DNA of 64,000 nucleotides from assembly GCF_001881565.1 (NCBI RefSeq), contig NZ_MPDJ01000003.1, positions 237,109-301,108 of the forward strand, written 5' to 3'. The notes below the pieces were generated by a model, which was not told the DNA's origin, did not search any database, and saw only the letters and a list, made by a program, of their open reading frames with translations. Origin of the DNA: Eisenbergiella tayi. GTDB lineage: Bacteria > Bacillota > Clostridia > Lachnospirales > Lachnospiraceae. The position numbers were made by a program, and so were the translations under genes. Positions 9,451 through 18,725 of the stretch are shown one piece after another (the first letter of the stretch is position 1; every line of letters begins with the position of its first letter).

Positions 9451-9635
9451 AGGTTCAGTCCTTCCTTTTTATAATTGAATACAAATTTAATAGTAAGCCA
9501 GAAGTTTCGCTATTCACATTTAATTCACAAAGAAGTTAAAAAATCAAATCCATCACTAATAAGTATGGTATCATAATAAATGAAGAAAGTCTATCTCATT
9601 TTCATAAGATCTATATTCTGAATATTGTGTATTAG

Positions 9636-9923
9636 GAAAATAATCTTATTGCCTGCGAACAGGATTTTCATATCCTGTCTGAGCCGGAGGATCTGTTTCA
9701 TCTGGCGCGGACAGAAGATATTGAAAAGTTGGATGTAACCATAGATGCAGAACGATTAATGCTGGTGGCTACGGATGGGCCTACCGGTTACATGCGTCCG
9801 GTAATCGACAGCATGGATGATGATATGTTTGCTCTTTACATGCGTTATCATTTCGCAGTCTGTGAACGCGGTGATCTGATAGGCACGAGTCATCATACCC
9901 TGGATATCCTGAAAAAAAGATAA
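9636..9923 (+). pseudogene. Remnant of a class I SAM-dependent methyltransferase (C-terminal end only)
   Basis: An open frame from just after a stop at 9633 to 9923 encodes about 95 residues with no good start codon. The text (SEPEDLFHLARTEDIEKL, then LVATDGPTGYMRP, YMRYHFAVCER, THHTLDIL) matches, from memory, the C-terminal part of a clostridial SAM-dependent methyltransferase family. The SAM-binding Rossmann part with its GxGxG loop is absent upstream. The sequence therefore looks like a 5'-truncated gene. A short real gene starting at TTG 9729 is possible but less likely. Confidence 0.6.
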
Positions 9924-10092
9924 CAGACAATGCATTTCACCGCCCTTTTCTGCATTCTGCCCTGCTTCTTATTGAGAAAAAAATGCTCCCGTTCTATACT
10001 TGCAGCAGGTCAAAATCCTGCGGGCATTTATATAAGCTGAACCCAAATAATCTTGGAAAGTCTTCGCAGGAAATACCGGACAGGAGGCGTCT

Positions 10093-11376
10093 ATGGTTAT
10101 CTATTGGTTTATCGGTGCTTTTTTCCTTGCAGAAGCAATAAAAGAAGGGATTTTTGTATACAGTAAAAGGAGACTTCCGGGTTTTCAGCTGCTCTTCGGC
10201 CTCGGAGAACTGCTGCTGTTTCTCCTGTTTTCCATAATAGGAGTATGGGGCTGGAGGAATTCCTGTATTTTTCCGGCGGCATTTCTTTTGTGGAACCTGG
10301 CAGGGGCATGGTATGCCTTAGTCAGGAAAAGGAGGAAGAAGGCAGGGATCGGAAGAGCGGTGCTCCGCCTGCTGGTATTGGCGTTCTGTCTGCTTCCGGT
10401 GGTTTTATTCCCGCCCATGAAGCCGGTTCCTGCGTCCGGAAGCTATGCCTGTGAGACGGCAAGCTATGTCTGGACGGATGAAACCAGAGAGGAGAGCTTC
10501 CAGAATGACGGATCTTTCAGGCAGGTAGCGGTACAGTTCTGGTATCCGGCAACGGAGAAGGAGGAGAAGTTTCCGCTGGTAGTGTTTTCACATGGGGCCT
10601 TTGGCTATCGGATGAGCAATTACTCCACCTATATGGAGCTGGCAAGTAACGGCTATGTGGTATGCAGTGTGGAGCATCCCTATCATGCCATATTTTCAGA
10701 ACTGGAAGACGGACAGATAATAATGGCGGATAAAAATTTTATAAACGATGTATTCCGGGTAAACGAAGAAGGAATGCCAGAAGAGGAAGTCTTTGCACTC
10801 AACAGGCCCTGGATAAACCTTCGGACGGAAGATATGAATTTTGTGCTGGACCGGATAGAAGAGGAATGCGGGCGGGAAACGGCGGATTTGCCTTTCCGGT
10901 TGGCAGACACACAGCGGACAGGGCTGATGGGGCATTCCCTCGGCGGTGCGGCAGCGGTTACCGTAGGGCGGGAAACGCCCGGTATAAAGGCGGTTATTGA
11001 TCTGGACGGAACCATGCTGGGAGAAGAACTGGATTATACAGACGGAAAATATCTGATGAATACCGAGCCTTATCCGGTTCCCCTGCTTTGCATTGATACC
11101 ACAGGACACTATGAGGAAGGCCTGAAGTATGGAGATCAATATGTGAATCATGTGATACTTGCTGAAGCGGAGGAGGCAAAAGAAATCCATTTTGATGATG
11201 CGGAGCATATGAATTTTACGGATCTGCCGCTCTTTTCCCCGCCTCTTGCCGGGCTTCTGGGAACAGGAAAGCGTGATGCAAGGGAATGCATCATGACGAT
11301 GAACCGGGTGGTTTTGGAATATTTTGATTATTACCTGAAGGAAAAGGGGGAGCTTTCCCTTCAGGAGGTTTACTGA
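10093..11376 (+). CDS. Membrane-anchored alpha/beta-hydrolase (PAF-acetylhydrolase-like)
   Basis: 427 aa. The first about 110 residues hold three to four hydrophobic segments, followed by an alpha/beta-hydrolase domain that probably lies outside the membrane. It reads VAVQFWYPA, then FSHGAFGYR (oxyanion region, His about 167), nucleophile Ser at about S282 in GHSLGGAA, acidic candidates in DLDGTM (about 303-305), and a C-terminal His in AEHMNFTD. This organisation resembles the platelet-activating-factor acetylhydrolase/dienelactone hydrolase group. The start has AGGAGG at a good distance. Substrate unknown. Confidence 0.7.
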   Translation: MVIYWFIGAFFLAEAIKEGIFVYSKRRLPGFQLLFGLGELLLFLLFSIIGVWGWRNSCIFPAAFLLWNLAGAWYALVRKRRKKAGIGRAVLRLLVLAFCLLPVVLFPPMKPVPASGSYACETASYVWTDETREESFQNDGSFRQVAVQFWYPATEKEEKFPLVVFSHGAFGYRMSNYSTYMELASNGYVVCSVEHPYHAIFSELEDGQIIMADKNFINDVFRVNEEGMPEEEVFALNRPWINLRTEDMNFVLDRIEEECGRETADLPFRLADTQRTGLMGHSLGGAAAVTVGRETPGIKAVIDLDGTMLGEELDYTDGKYLMNTEPYPVPLLCIDTTGHYEEGLKYGDQYVNHVILAEAEEAKEIHFDDAEHMNFTDLPLFSPPLAGLLGTGKRDARECIMTMNRVVLEYFDYYLKEKGELSLQEVY

Positions 11377-11447
11377 TTATTGATATATAAAAAAGAACGG
11401 AACTGCTTAAACAGTGCGGTGCGCCGGGAAGGGGCTGACAGGGATAT

Positions 11448-11906
11448 ATGCGGGTAACGGTGGAAACGATTGACCGGCAGCAGGAAGAACAGGTGCTGAT
11501 ACGCTGCCATGAGGTAACGGATACGGTTCGGGAGATCCGGCATTTTATTCTGTCCAGGCAGGAAAGCCTGGAGGGGTATGAAGCCGGAAAACAGTTTCAG
11601 ATCCCTCTTCCGGAGATTTATTATGCCGAGGCTGTGGATAACCGTCTTTTTATTTATACGAAAGAGAAGGTTTATGAAGTGAAAATGAAGCTGTATGCTT
11701 TCGAGGAAGCATATGGAAGCAAGCAGTTTTTCCGATGCTCCCGGACGACGGTTGTCAATCTGATGCGGATAGATTATCTGAGGCCGGCCCTGAATGGCCG
11801 TCTTTGCGCCAGGCTGCAGAACGGAGAGGATATTATCATATCCAGAAAATATGTAAACAGCCTGCGTGAGATATTAAAACGCAGAGAAGGGAGCGGGAAT
11901 GAGTAA
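11448..11906 (+). CDS. LytTR-domain DNA-binding regulator
   Basis: 152 aa. An N-terminal segment of about 50 residues is followed by a LytTR domain (about 55-145), recognised from IYYAEAVDNRLFIYT, FFRCSRTTVVNL, IDYLRPALNGR and IISRKYVNSLREILK. It has no receiver domain, matching stand-alone LytTR regulators that are encoded with a DUF3021 membrane protein. That partner is the next gene, overlapping by 8 nt, so the two are translationally coupled and probably act as a pair. Confidence 0.85.
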   Translation: MRVTVETIDRQQEEQVLIRCHEVTDTVREIRHFILSRQESLEGYEAGKQFQIPLPEIYYAEAVDNRLFIYTKEKVYEVKMKLYAFEEAYGSKQFFRCSRTTVVNLMRIDYLRPALNGRLCARLQNGEDIIISRKYVNSLREILKRREGSGNE

Positions 11907-12333
11907 AAGAGAGTTTATCGAACACCTGGTAATCAGTTTTTTTGTTGTGGTCACCTGTGTGAACCTGGTTATGGCATTCCTGGGAATGCGATATGAGCCG
12001 GAAATCAGATTCGGCTACCAGGCTTTTCTGCTTCCTGTTATCTATGGTGGTCTGGGAATTCTGCCATCGGCGGTGACCTACAGCAGGAAGGAGCTTTCCG
12101 TCAGACAGATGCTTGTCCGGAAGCTGCTGCAGCTGCTTCTGCTGGAAGGAATTATGGTCAGCATCGTATTTTTCATCGGAAAAACGGATTGGGAGGTACT
12201 GCTGCCTTTTATGTTTCTGATAGTGATTATCAGTCTGGCGGCGGAGGGAGTCTTGTGGTTTGTTGCCGACAAAAAGGCGAAGGACATGAACGAGGAGTTA
12301 AAGCATTTTCAAAACAGAAAGACGGAAAGCTGA
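11899..12333 (+). CDS. DUF3021-family membrane protein
   Basis: 144 aa with four predicted transmembrane segments (about 9-30, 40-60, 76-96, 100-121) and a short charged C-terminal tail. Length, topology and coupling to a LytTR regulator fit the DUF3021 family. In LytTR/membrane-protein pairs the membrane partner is thought to modulate the regulator; that is family knowledge rather than anything visible here. The gene ends inside a strong terminator hairpin. Confidence 0.8.
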   Translation: MSKREFIEHLVISFFVVVTCVNLVMAFLGMRYEPEIRFGYQAFLLPVIYGGLGILPSAVTYSRKELSVRQMLVRKLLQLLLLEGIMVSIVFFIGKTDWEVLLPFMFLIVIISLAAEGVLWFVADKKAKDMNEELKHFQNRKTES

Positions 12334-12359
12334 GGGGAGGCCCCCTGCTTTCCGTTTTT
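12322..12359 (+). terminator. Intrinsic terminator after LytTR-DUF3021
   Basis: ACGGAAAGC at 12322-12330 pairs with GCTTTCCGT at 12347-12355, with an inner GGGG/CCCC stem and a T-run after it. The left arm overlaps the last codons of the DUF3021 gene. Confidence 0.85.
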
Positions 12360-12423
12360 CTCATACTGGAACCTTGAATAGCAGCATTGTGGTACCGGGA
12401 TCCGATTGTGTAAGGAAAGAACC

Positions 12424-12452
12424 TTTACACAGAGCCTTTTTTTCGGTATGAT
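12424..12452 (+). promoter_or_regulatory. Sigma-A-type promoter for the regulator/kinase operon
   Basis: TTTACA at 12424-12429, a 17-nt spacer, and TATGAT at 12447-12452. The -35 hexamer lies in an imperfect dyad (TGTGTAAGG then CCTTTACACA, one base difference) that could be an operator. Confidence 0.6.
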
Positions 12453-12524
12453 AAAGAAAATTGGGGGCTGCAGTCCGGGAGGGGCGGACAATGGCGGCGG
12501 CTGAATCGGACAAGGGGTATAAAA

Positions 12525-14138
12525 ATGATAAAAGCAATTGTGGTAGATGATGAAATCCTGACGAGGGAGGGAATCAGCGCCAACGTTCCCTGGGAAAAGC
12601 TGGGATACGAACTGGCGGCGGCATGTGCGGACGGACGGGAAGCGCAGGCCTATGTGAAGGAGCATGAGGTGGATGTGGTGCTGACGGATATCTGCATGCC
12701 CTATATGGACGGCCTGCAGTTAAGTGAATTTTTGTACCGCGAATATCCTCAGATTAAAATCATTATTTTCAGCGGCTATGATGAATTTGAGTATGCGAAG
12801 CAGGCCCTGAAATATCAGGTTACCGAATATCTTTTAAAGCCGGTGACGGCCTTTGAGCTTTCGGAGGTCCTTCTGCAGGTAGGGGAAAAAATCAGCGAAC
12901 AGAAGAAAAAGGACGAGCGGATCGGAAAAATGAGCACGACCTATCACCGGAACCATCTGCTTGTCCGTTCCAATGCATTGATGAGCCTGGTTATGGGGGA
13001 TAAAACGAGAGAGGAAAACGACCGTGAGCTGGAGGATGTGGGAATTACCCTTTGGGGCAGCGCCTTTCGGGTAACGGTGGTGGAAATAGATGATTACCGT
13101 GATGCCAACAGCCTGGATGACAAGCAGAAGCAGGAGCGTTCACTCATGGCTTTTGTCGTTTATAATGTAGCCCAGGAAATCGTGGAAAAACAGCATGCGG
13201 GTGAGGTATTCCAGGGAAAGGATTATCGTACGGTGCTGCTTCTTGAAACGAACCGGCCGGCGGAGCTGGGGCAGCGGCTTCATGAAATTGCAGGAGAAAT
13301 CAACAGACGTCTCCTGGAAATCATGAATATGAAAACCACAATAGGGATCGGCGGCTGTGTAAAGGAACGGGGAGAGCTGTTCCGGTCTTATGAAGAGGCG
13401 ATGACAGCCCTGCAGTACCGCTATACCTATGGAGAAGAATCCGTGCTGATCCTGGAGGAAATCAGTGGTACGCCGGAACGCTCCGAGGCGGAGGCCATCA
13501 TGGAAAGAATCCTTGACTGTGTAAAACGCGGCGACAGGGATGGGATCAAGCAGTGTGTTGACAAGATGAAAGAGGATATCCGCAGGGCGGCATGGAACCG
13601 GGAAAGAGTCAATCTTCAGCTTCAGCAGCAGCTGGACGAAACGGTGGAGCTGCTTCGAACCTTTCAGCTGGAGGAACAGGATATCCTGTGGGAAAAGGAG
13701 AGGACTCTTGAAAAAATCATAGGAGCCGCGGGCCTGGAGCAGGCGCTTGGAGTTATGGAAGAGTATTTCCTGAAGGTGTCCGGAATGCTGGATACGGGAA
13801 GGAATGACGGCGGGAAAAAATACGCCCTCCTTGCCATGGAATACATAGAAAAGCATTACGGAGAAAATGATCTGGGCCTGAGTACGGTATGCTCTTATCT
13901 GAATATCAGCACAAGCCGTTTCAGCACCATTTTTAAAAATATCACTGGAGAGACCTTTATGGAGGTGCTCACCGGTATCCGGATGCAGAAGGCAAGGGAG
14001 CTTTTGGAAAACACTTCTTTGAAAAACTATGAAATCGCTGAAAAGGTAGGATTTTCCGATCCTCATTATTTCAGCGCAGCTTTTAAAAAAGCCATAGGGA
14101 AATCACCTACGGAATATGCAAGGGAAAAGAGGAAGTAA
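12525..14138 (+). CDS. YesN-type response regulator, AraC family
   Basis: 537 aa. The receiver domain shows D8/D9, phosphoacceptor Asp about D55 (VLTDICMP) and Lys about K105 (YLLKPV). A long middle region of about 300 residues leads to a C-terminal AraC double helix-turn-helix (about 435-537; SISTSRFSTIFKN-like first helix pair, then FSDPHYFSAAFKK and GKSPTEYAREKR). It is the first gene of an operon with the kinase (2-nt gap) and an anchored sugar-binding protein, and probably regulates the RbsABC-like importer downstream. Confidence 0.9.
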   Translation: MIKAIVVDDEILTREGISANVPWEKLGYELAAACADGREAQAYVKEHEVDVVLTDICMPYMDGLQLSEFLYREYPQIKIIIFSGYDEFEYAKQALKYQVTEYLLKPVTAFELSEVLLQVGEKISEQKKKDERIGKMSTTYHRNHLLVRSNALMSLVMGDKTREENDRELEDVGITLWGSAFRVTVVEIDDYRDANSLDDKQKQERSLMAFVVYNVAQEIVEKQHAGEVFQGKDYRTVLLLETNRPAELGQRLHEIAGEINRRLLEIMNMKTTIGIGGCVKERGELFRSYEEAMTALQYRYTYGEESVLILEEISGTPERSEAEAIMERILDCVKRGDRDGIKQCVDKMKEDIRRAAWNRERVNLQLQQQLDETVELLRTFQLEEQDILWEKERTLEKIIGAAGLEQALGVMEEYFLKVSGMLDTGRNDGGKKYALLAMEYIEKHYGENDLGLSTVCSYLNISTSRFSTIFKNITGETFMEVLTGIRMQKARELLENTSLKNYEIAEKVGFSDPHYFSAAFKKAIGKSPTEYAREKRK

Positions 14139-14140
14139 GA

Positions 14141-15943
14141 ATGAAGGAAGAAAAGGAAAAGCCGGGAAGGCAGGGGATTCTGCCCTTTTCCAGTATCCGC
14201 ACCACCATGCTGGCGGTGTTTTCCACTTTGATCGTGGCAACGCTCACTTTTTTCTATATCATTTCCCTGAATTATACGGAACGGACGATTCTGAACAATT
14301 CCATAGACTATACCACCCGGCTCATCGGACAGGTTAACAGGGATATTGATTCTTATATTGATTATATGGAAAATATATCCTCCCTGGTGGCCCACAGCAG
14401 TGATGTGCAGACCTATCTGATGGAAGGAAGGAATTCCGGGGATCCCAATCTGTACCGCCGGATCGTTACCCAGTTTTCCACCGTGCTGGAGACCAGAACG
14501 GATATTTCCAATATTGCCGTGCTTTCAGGGGACGGAAAAAGCATAATTAATGACGGAAACGACGTGCTGAATGAAAATATCCCACTCTACAGTGTGGACT
14601 GGTACCGTGAAGCAGAAGAGGAGGGCAGCACCTGCCTTACCTCATCCCATGTGCAGAATGTCATCAGGGATAATTACAAATGGGTGATCACCATGAGCAG
14701 GGGGCTGGAAAACCCCGATACAGGGGAAATCATGGGAGTTTTTTTCATTGATCTGAATTATAAGGCGCTGAAGGATCTGTGTGAAAGAAACAATATCGGC
14801 TCGGATTATATTTATATCATCGATCCCACCGGAAAAATCATTTACCATCCCAAACAGAAGCTCATCTACAGCTCCCTGAAAACAGAACTGGTCGATGAAG
14901 TGCTGGAATGTGAAGACAGCTTTTTCCTCACAGACGATGAGAAAAACAGAAGGCTGTACACGATTTCCGTATCGGATAAAACCGGCTGGAGCGTGGTCGG
15001 AGTTACCGATATGGCGGAGCTGATGCGGGGGCGCTCGGAGGCCCAGAGGCTGTACATTGTCATAACAGCGGCCTTTCTTGTGGTGACAATCCTGCTGTGT
15101 GTGATTTTCTCTTCGGCAATCACACGTCCGCTGGAACGGCTGAAGGATTCCATGAAAGAAGCGGAAAAAGGAAAGTTTGAAGGAATCCGGGTAAAGGAAG
15201 AAGGAAATAACGAAATTGCGAGCCTGGGAAAAACCTTTAATATCATGATTGTCCGTATCCGGCAGCTTATGGAGCAGAATACTTACGAGCAGGAACAGAA
15301 ACGCCTGAGTGAGCTGAAGGCCCTGCAGTCCCAGATCAATCCGCATTTTCTGTACAATACCCTGGATTCCATTATCTGGATGGCGGAGGGCGGGAAAACA
15401 AAAGAGGTGGTGCTCATGACCTCTTCCCTGGCCAGGTTGCTTCGGCAGAGCATCAGCAACGAGGATGAGCTGGTGTCCATAAAAAGGGAGGTTGACTATG
15501 CCAGGAGCTACCTGACCATACAGAAGATGCGGTATCAGGATAAAATGGAATTTGAAATCCATGTGGAAGAAGAAATCCTGGAGCAGCAGATCATCAAGCT
15601 GGTGCTTCAGCCTGTGGTGGAAAATGCCATATACCATGGAATCAAATATAAGGACGGAAAGGGGCTCATCAAGATCACCGGCGTGCACCGCAGCGGCTGC
15701 ATTAACCTCACCGTATATGATAACGGTAAAGGGATGGAACCGGAGGTTCTGGAGCATATTTTCGATCCTAAAACCGGGCACAAATCCAAATCCGGAATAG
15801 GCATCAGCAATGTGCAGATGCGTCTGCAGCTGTATTACGGAAAGGAATACGGGATTTCTTATAAAAGCATTCCCGGCGAGGGTACGGCTGCCACGATAAG
15901 GATCCCGTTTGCCGGAGGGGAGGCGGAAACTATTGAAAAATAA
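14141..15943 (+). CDS. YesM-type sensor histidine kinase with dCache-like sensor
   Basis: 600 aa. A transmembrane helix at about 23-43, a large extracellular region (about 44-300) that resembles a dCache sensor (IYIIDPTGKIIYHP), a second helix at about 304-326, HAMP, and a His_kinase domain with His about H402 (SQINPHFLYNTLDS). The ATPase part has VVENAIYHG and DNGKGM. The 3' end overlaps the start of the next gene, coupling the kinase to the anchored sugar-binding protein. Confidence 0.9.
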   Translation: MKEEKEKPGRQGILPFSSIRTTMLAVFSTLIVATLTFFYIISLNYTERTILNNSIDYTTRLIGQVNRDIDSYIDYMENISSLVAHSSDVQTYLMEGRNSGDPNLYRRIVTQFSTVLETRTDISNIAVLSGDGKSIINDGNDVLNENIPLYSVDWYREAEEEGSTCLTSSHVQNVIRDNYKWVITMSRGLENPDTGEIMGVFFIDLNYKALKDLCERNNIGSDYIYIIDPTGKIIYHPKQKLIYSSLKTELVDEVLECEDSFFLTDDEKNRRLYTISVSDKTGWSVVGVTDMAELMRGRSEAQRLYIVITAAFLVVTILLCVIFSSAITRPLERLKDSMKEAEKGKFEGIRVKEEGNNEIASLGKTFNIMIVRIRQLMEQNTYEQEQKRLSELKALQSQINPHFLYNTLDSIIWMAEGGKTKEVVLMTSSLARLLRQSISNEDELVSIKREVDYARSYLTIQKMRYQDKMEFEIHVEEEILEQQIIKLVLQPVVENAIYHGIKYKDGKGLIKITGVHRSGCINLTVYDNGKGMEPEVLEHIFDPKTGHKSKSGIGISNVQMRLQLYYGKEYGISYKSIPGEGTAATIRIPFAGGEAETIEK

Positions 15944-16949
15944 CACAGGCCATGTCCTGAAAAATATGATAATGTCCAATAAAAAGAGAATCCTTTCTGC
16001 CGCCCTGCTCCTTATTGCCGCCGCGTTCCTGCTTTCCTACGCTTTCGGAAGAGAGGACAGGGAAAAGAAACAGCTGTCCATTATTTTTATATCCAAGACA
16101 ATCGACGACAGTGATTTCTGGACACAGCTAATCGACGGCGCCCGTATGGCGGCAGAGGAATACGAAGTGAAGTTCTCCGTCTGCGCGCCGGAGACGGAGG
16201 ATGACTATGTACGGCAGAATGAACTGATAGAACAGGCCATTCTTGAGAAGCCGGATGCTATTGTCCTCACACCCTCCAGCTTTACCGAAACCACCCCTAT
16301 GGCGGAAAAAATCGTGGAAAACGGAATCCGCCTCTTCCTTCTGGATTCCGAAATTGACACAAAGGTAGCGGAATGTATGATATCCACCGACAACATAAAG
16401 GCCGGAAGGCTGCAGGGAGAATTCGTCAAGGAAATCCTCAGGCCGGACTCCCGTATCGCGGTGGTAGCCCATGTAAAGAATTCCTCCACTGCCATGGAAC
16501 GGGAGCAGGGGCTGCGGGAAGGACTGGGCAGTGACACGGAAAAAATAGCGGACGTGGTTTTCTGCGATTCCAACTATGATAAAGCCTATCAGCTGATGCT
16601 GCAGATCCTTGTGGAACACCCCGATGTGGACGTTGTGGTAGGCCTCAACGAATACTCCGCCGTAGGCGCTGCCCGCGCTATTGTGGACAAAGGGCTGGCA
16701 GGAAAAATCAGCTTTGTAGGCTTTGACAGCTCCCTGGAAGAAATAAAAATGCTGGAAGGCGGTATTTTCCGTGGGATGGTAATCCAGAACCCTTTCAAGA
16801 TGGGATACCTCGGCGTAGAAACTGCCGTAAAAGCCCTGAACGGAGAAAAGGTTCCCGATCAGATCGATTCCGGTTCCGTCCTTATCACGAGAGAAAATAT
16901 GTATCTGGATGAAAACCAGGAAATGCTTTTTCCTTTTAAAGGAGAGTAA
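15933..16949 (+). CDS. Membrane-anchored RbsB-like sugar-binding protein
   Basis: About 338 aa from TTG 15933, chosen because GGAGGGGAGG sits 9 nt upstream; an earlier TTG at 15909 and an ATG at 15966 are alternatives. A single N-terminal hydrophobic helix without a lipobox Cys is followed by a type I periplasmic-binding fold (Peripla_BP_4 style): SIIFISKTIDDSDFW, DAIVLTPSS, STDNIKAGRLQGEF, VVVGLNEYSAVGAARA, GFDSSLEEI. Overlap with the kinase gene suggests it presents a sugar to the kinase sensor domain, rather than only feeding the ABC importer, which has its own binding protein. Confidence 0.75.
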   Translation: MKNNTGHVLKNMIMSNKKRILSAALLLIAAAFLLSYAFGREDREKKQLSIIFISKTIDDSDFWTQLIDGARMAAEEYEVKFSVCAPETEDDYVRQNELIEQAILEKPDAIVLTPSSFTETTPMAEKIVENGIRLFLLDSEIDTKVAECMISTDNIKAGRLQGEFVKEILRPDSRIAVVAHVKNSSTAMEREQGLREGLGSDTEKIADVVFCDSNYDKAYQLMLQILVEHPDVDVVVGLNEYSAVGAARAIVDKGLAGKISFVGFDSSLEEIKMLEGGIFRGMVIQNPFKMGYLGVETAVKALNGEKVPDQIDSGSVLITRENMYLDENQEMLFPFKGE

Positions 16950-17066
16950 CCGATAACCCACCCTTCGTCCGTCTCTTTTCCTTTCCTCCGAAGGTTATGT
17001 CGTGCTTCGTCAACACGACAAGAATCAACAAAGAAAAACTATATTTTTGTGGTATTTGCAGAACAA

Positions 17067-17110
17067 AAAGGGTAAAAATTTACAAAACAGTAAATTTTTA
17101 CCCTTTTTTT
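17067..17110 (+). terminator. Intrinsic terminator between sensor operon and importer operon
   Basis: A 16-bp stem, AAAGGGTAAAAATTTA at 17067-17082 against TAAATTTTTACCCTTT at 17091-17106, ending in a T-run. It separates the sensing genes from the importer genes. Confidence 0.88.
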
Positions 17111-17146
17111 ATAAAAAATCACATGTAGTTTTATTTAAGGTGTCAC

Positions 17147-17152
17147 TATAAT
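17147..17152 (+). promoter_or_regulatory. Possible -10 element of the RbsABC-like operon
   Basis: Perfect TATAAT 50 nt before the ATPase gene and 37 nt after the terminator. No good -35 is present at 16-18 nt, consistent with activator control by the upstream AraC-type response regulator. Confidence 0.4.
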
Positions 17153-17201
17153 GAAAACATCAGCAAGAGAGAAAAAGGCAGTTTAATCTGAAAGAGAAGG
17201 G

Positions 17202-18710
17202 ATGGAAGGTGAAAAAGTGGGGGAAGTAATTCTGACGATGAAGGATATCGATAAATCCTTTCCCGGAGTCCATGCTCTGAAAAAGGTAAACCTGGAAGTA
17301 CGCCGGGGCGAGATTCATGCGCTGATGGGTGAGAACGGAGCCGGTAAATCCACGCTTATGAAGATTCTGACCGGCATTTATTTCAAAGACAGCGGCCAGA
17401 TTATATATGAAGGAAAAGAAGTGGCGTTTACCAATCCCAGGGAGGCTCAGGACGCGGGAATCGCGATTGTGCATCAGGAACTGAACATGATGCAGCAGCT
17501 GACTGTGGCGCAGAACATATTCATCGGACGGGAGTATATGAAAGGCAAAATCATAGACGACGGAAGGATGAATGAGGAAGCAGGGAAGCTGTTTGAAAAG
17601 CTGAACATTGAAATCGACCCCTCCCAGGTTATGGGGGATTTGACTGTAGGCAAACAGCAGATGTGCGAAATTGCCAAGGCCATTTCCAGGGACGTTAAGG
17701 TATTGGTGTTTGATGAGCCGACAGCGGCGCTGACGGATTCGGAAATCAGTGAGCTGTTTAAAATCATAAGGGATCTGCGGGCCAGGAACATCGGTATTAT
17801 CTATATTTCCCACCGCATGGATGAAATTAAAATCATCACCGACAGGGTAACTGTCATGCGTGACGGCGAGTATGTGGGAACCTTAGTCAGCAAAGACTGT
17901 ACCAAGGATGACATCATCAACATGATGGTAGGCCGTACGATTTATGAGGATCCGAAAACCGAAAGCAGTGTGCCGGCGGATGCACCGGTGGTGCTGAAGG
18001 TAGAGCATCTGCAGGCGGGAAAGATGGTGCAGGATATCAGCTTTGAACTGAGAAAGGGTGAAATCCTCGGCTTTTCCGGTCTGATGGGCGCAGGGCGGAC
18101 GGAAACGGCAAGGGCCATTTTCGGAGCAGACAGAAAAGAAAGCGGAGATATATACGTGAACGGCAGAAAGGTGGAAATACACAGCCCGCAGGATGCGGTC
18201 AAAGCCGGAATCGGGTATCTTTCCGAGGACAGGAAGCGTTACGGCGTGGTACTGGATAAAACAATTGCGGAGAACACCACTATGGCGTCTCTTGAAAAAT
18301 TTGTAAAAGGAATCTTCATCAACAGAAAGAGTGAAGAGGCAACGGCCCAGGATTATGTGGAGCGTCTGAATACCAAAACACCTACGGTGAATACGCCGAC
18401 ACTCAGCTTGTCCGGAGGAAACCAACAGAAGGTGGTCATTGCCAAATGGCTGGTGCGTGACTGCGATATTCTTATTTTTGATGAGCCCACCAGAGGAATT
18501 GACGTAGGGGCTAAGAGTGAAATTTATCATTTGATGAACGAACTGGCCGCTTCCGGAAAATCCATTATCATGATATCCTCCGAACTGCCGGAAATCCTGC
18601 GTATGAGCGACAGGATCATGGTTATGTGCGAGGGGAAAAAGACAGCGGAGATTCCGATTGAAGAAGCGTCGCAGGAAGTGATTATGCAGGCTGCTACGGT
18701 CGGTATGTAA
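17202..18710 (+). CDS. Sugar ABC transporter ATPase (RbsA/MglA type)
   Basis: 502 aa with two ATP-binding domains, as in CUT2 monosaccharide importers. Domain 1 has Walker A GENGAGKST, signature region LTVGKQQMCEIAKA and Walker B VLVFDEPTAALT. Domain 2 has the degenerate Walker A GLMGAGRTE, signature LSGGNQQKVVIAKWL and ILIFDEPTRGIDVG. The ATG at 17202 is kept, but GTG 17217 has better spacing to GGAAGG at 17204-17209 and may be the true start. Neighbours are the permease (15-nt gap) and binding protein. Confidence 0.92.
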   Translation: MEGEKVGEVILTMKDIDKSFPGVHALKKVNLEVRRGEIHALMGENGAGKSTLMKILTGIYFKDSGQIIYEGKEVAFTNPREAQDAGIAIVHQELNMMQQLTVAQNIFIGREYMKGKIIDDGRMNEEAGKLFEKLNIEIDPSQVMGDLTVGKQQMCEIAKAISRDVKVLVFDEPTAALTDSEISELFKIIRDLRARNIGIIYISHRMDEIKIITDRVTVMRDGEYVGTLVSKDCTKDDIINMMVGRTIYEDPKTESSVPADAPVVLKVEHLQAGKMVQDISFELRKGEILGFSGLMGAGRTETARAIFGADRKESGDIYVNGRKVEIHSPQDAVKAGIGYLSEDRKRYGVVLDKTIAENTTMASLEKFVKGIFINRKSEEATAQDYVERLNTKTPTVNTPTLSLSGGNQQKVVIAKWLVRDCDILIFDEPTRGIDVGAKSEIYHLMNELAASGKSIIMISSELPEILRMSDRIMVMCEGKKTAEIPIEEASQEVIMQAATVGM

Positions 18711-18725
18711 AGGGGGAGGAAACAA

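Noticed and set aside
14642..15979. Reverse 445-aa frame opposite the sensor kinase
   Set aside because: Shadow of the kinase gene, which has an unmistakable His-kinase domain and ribosome binding site.
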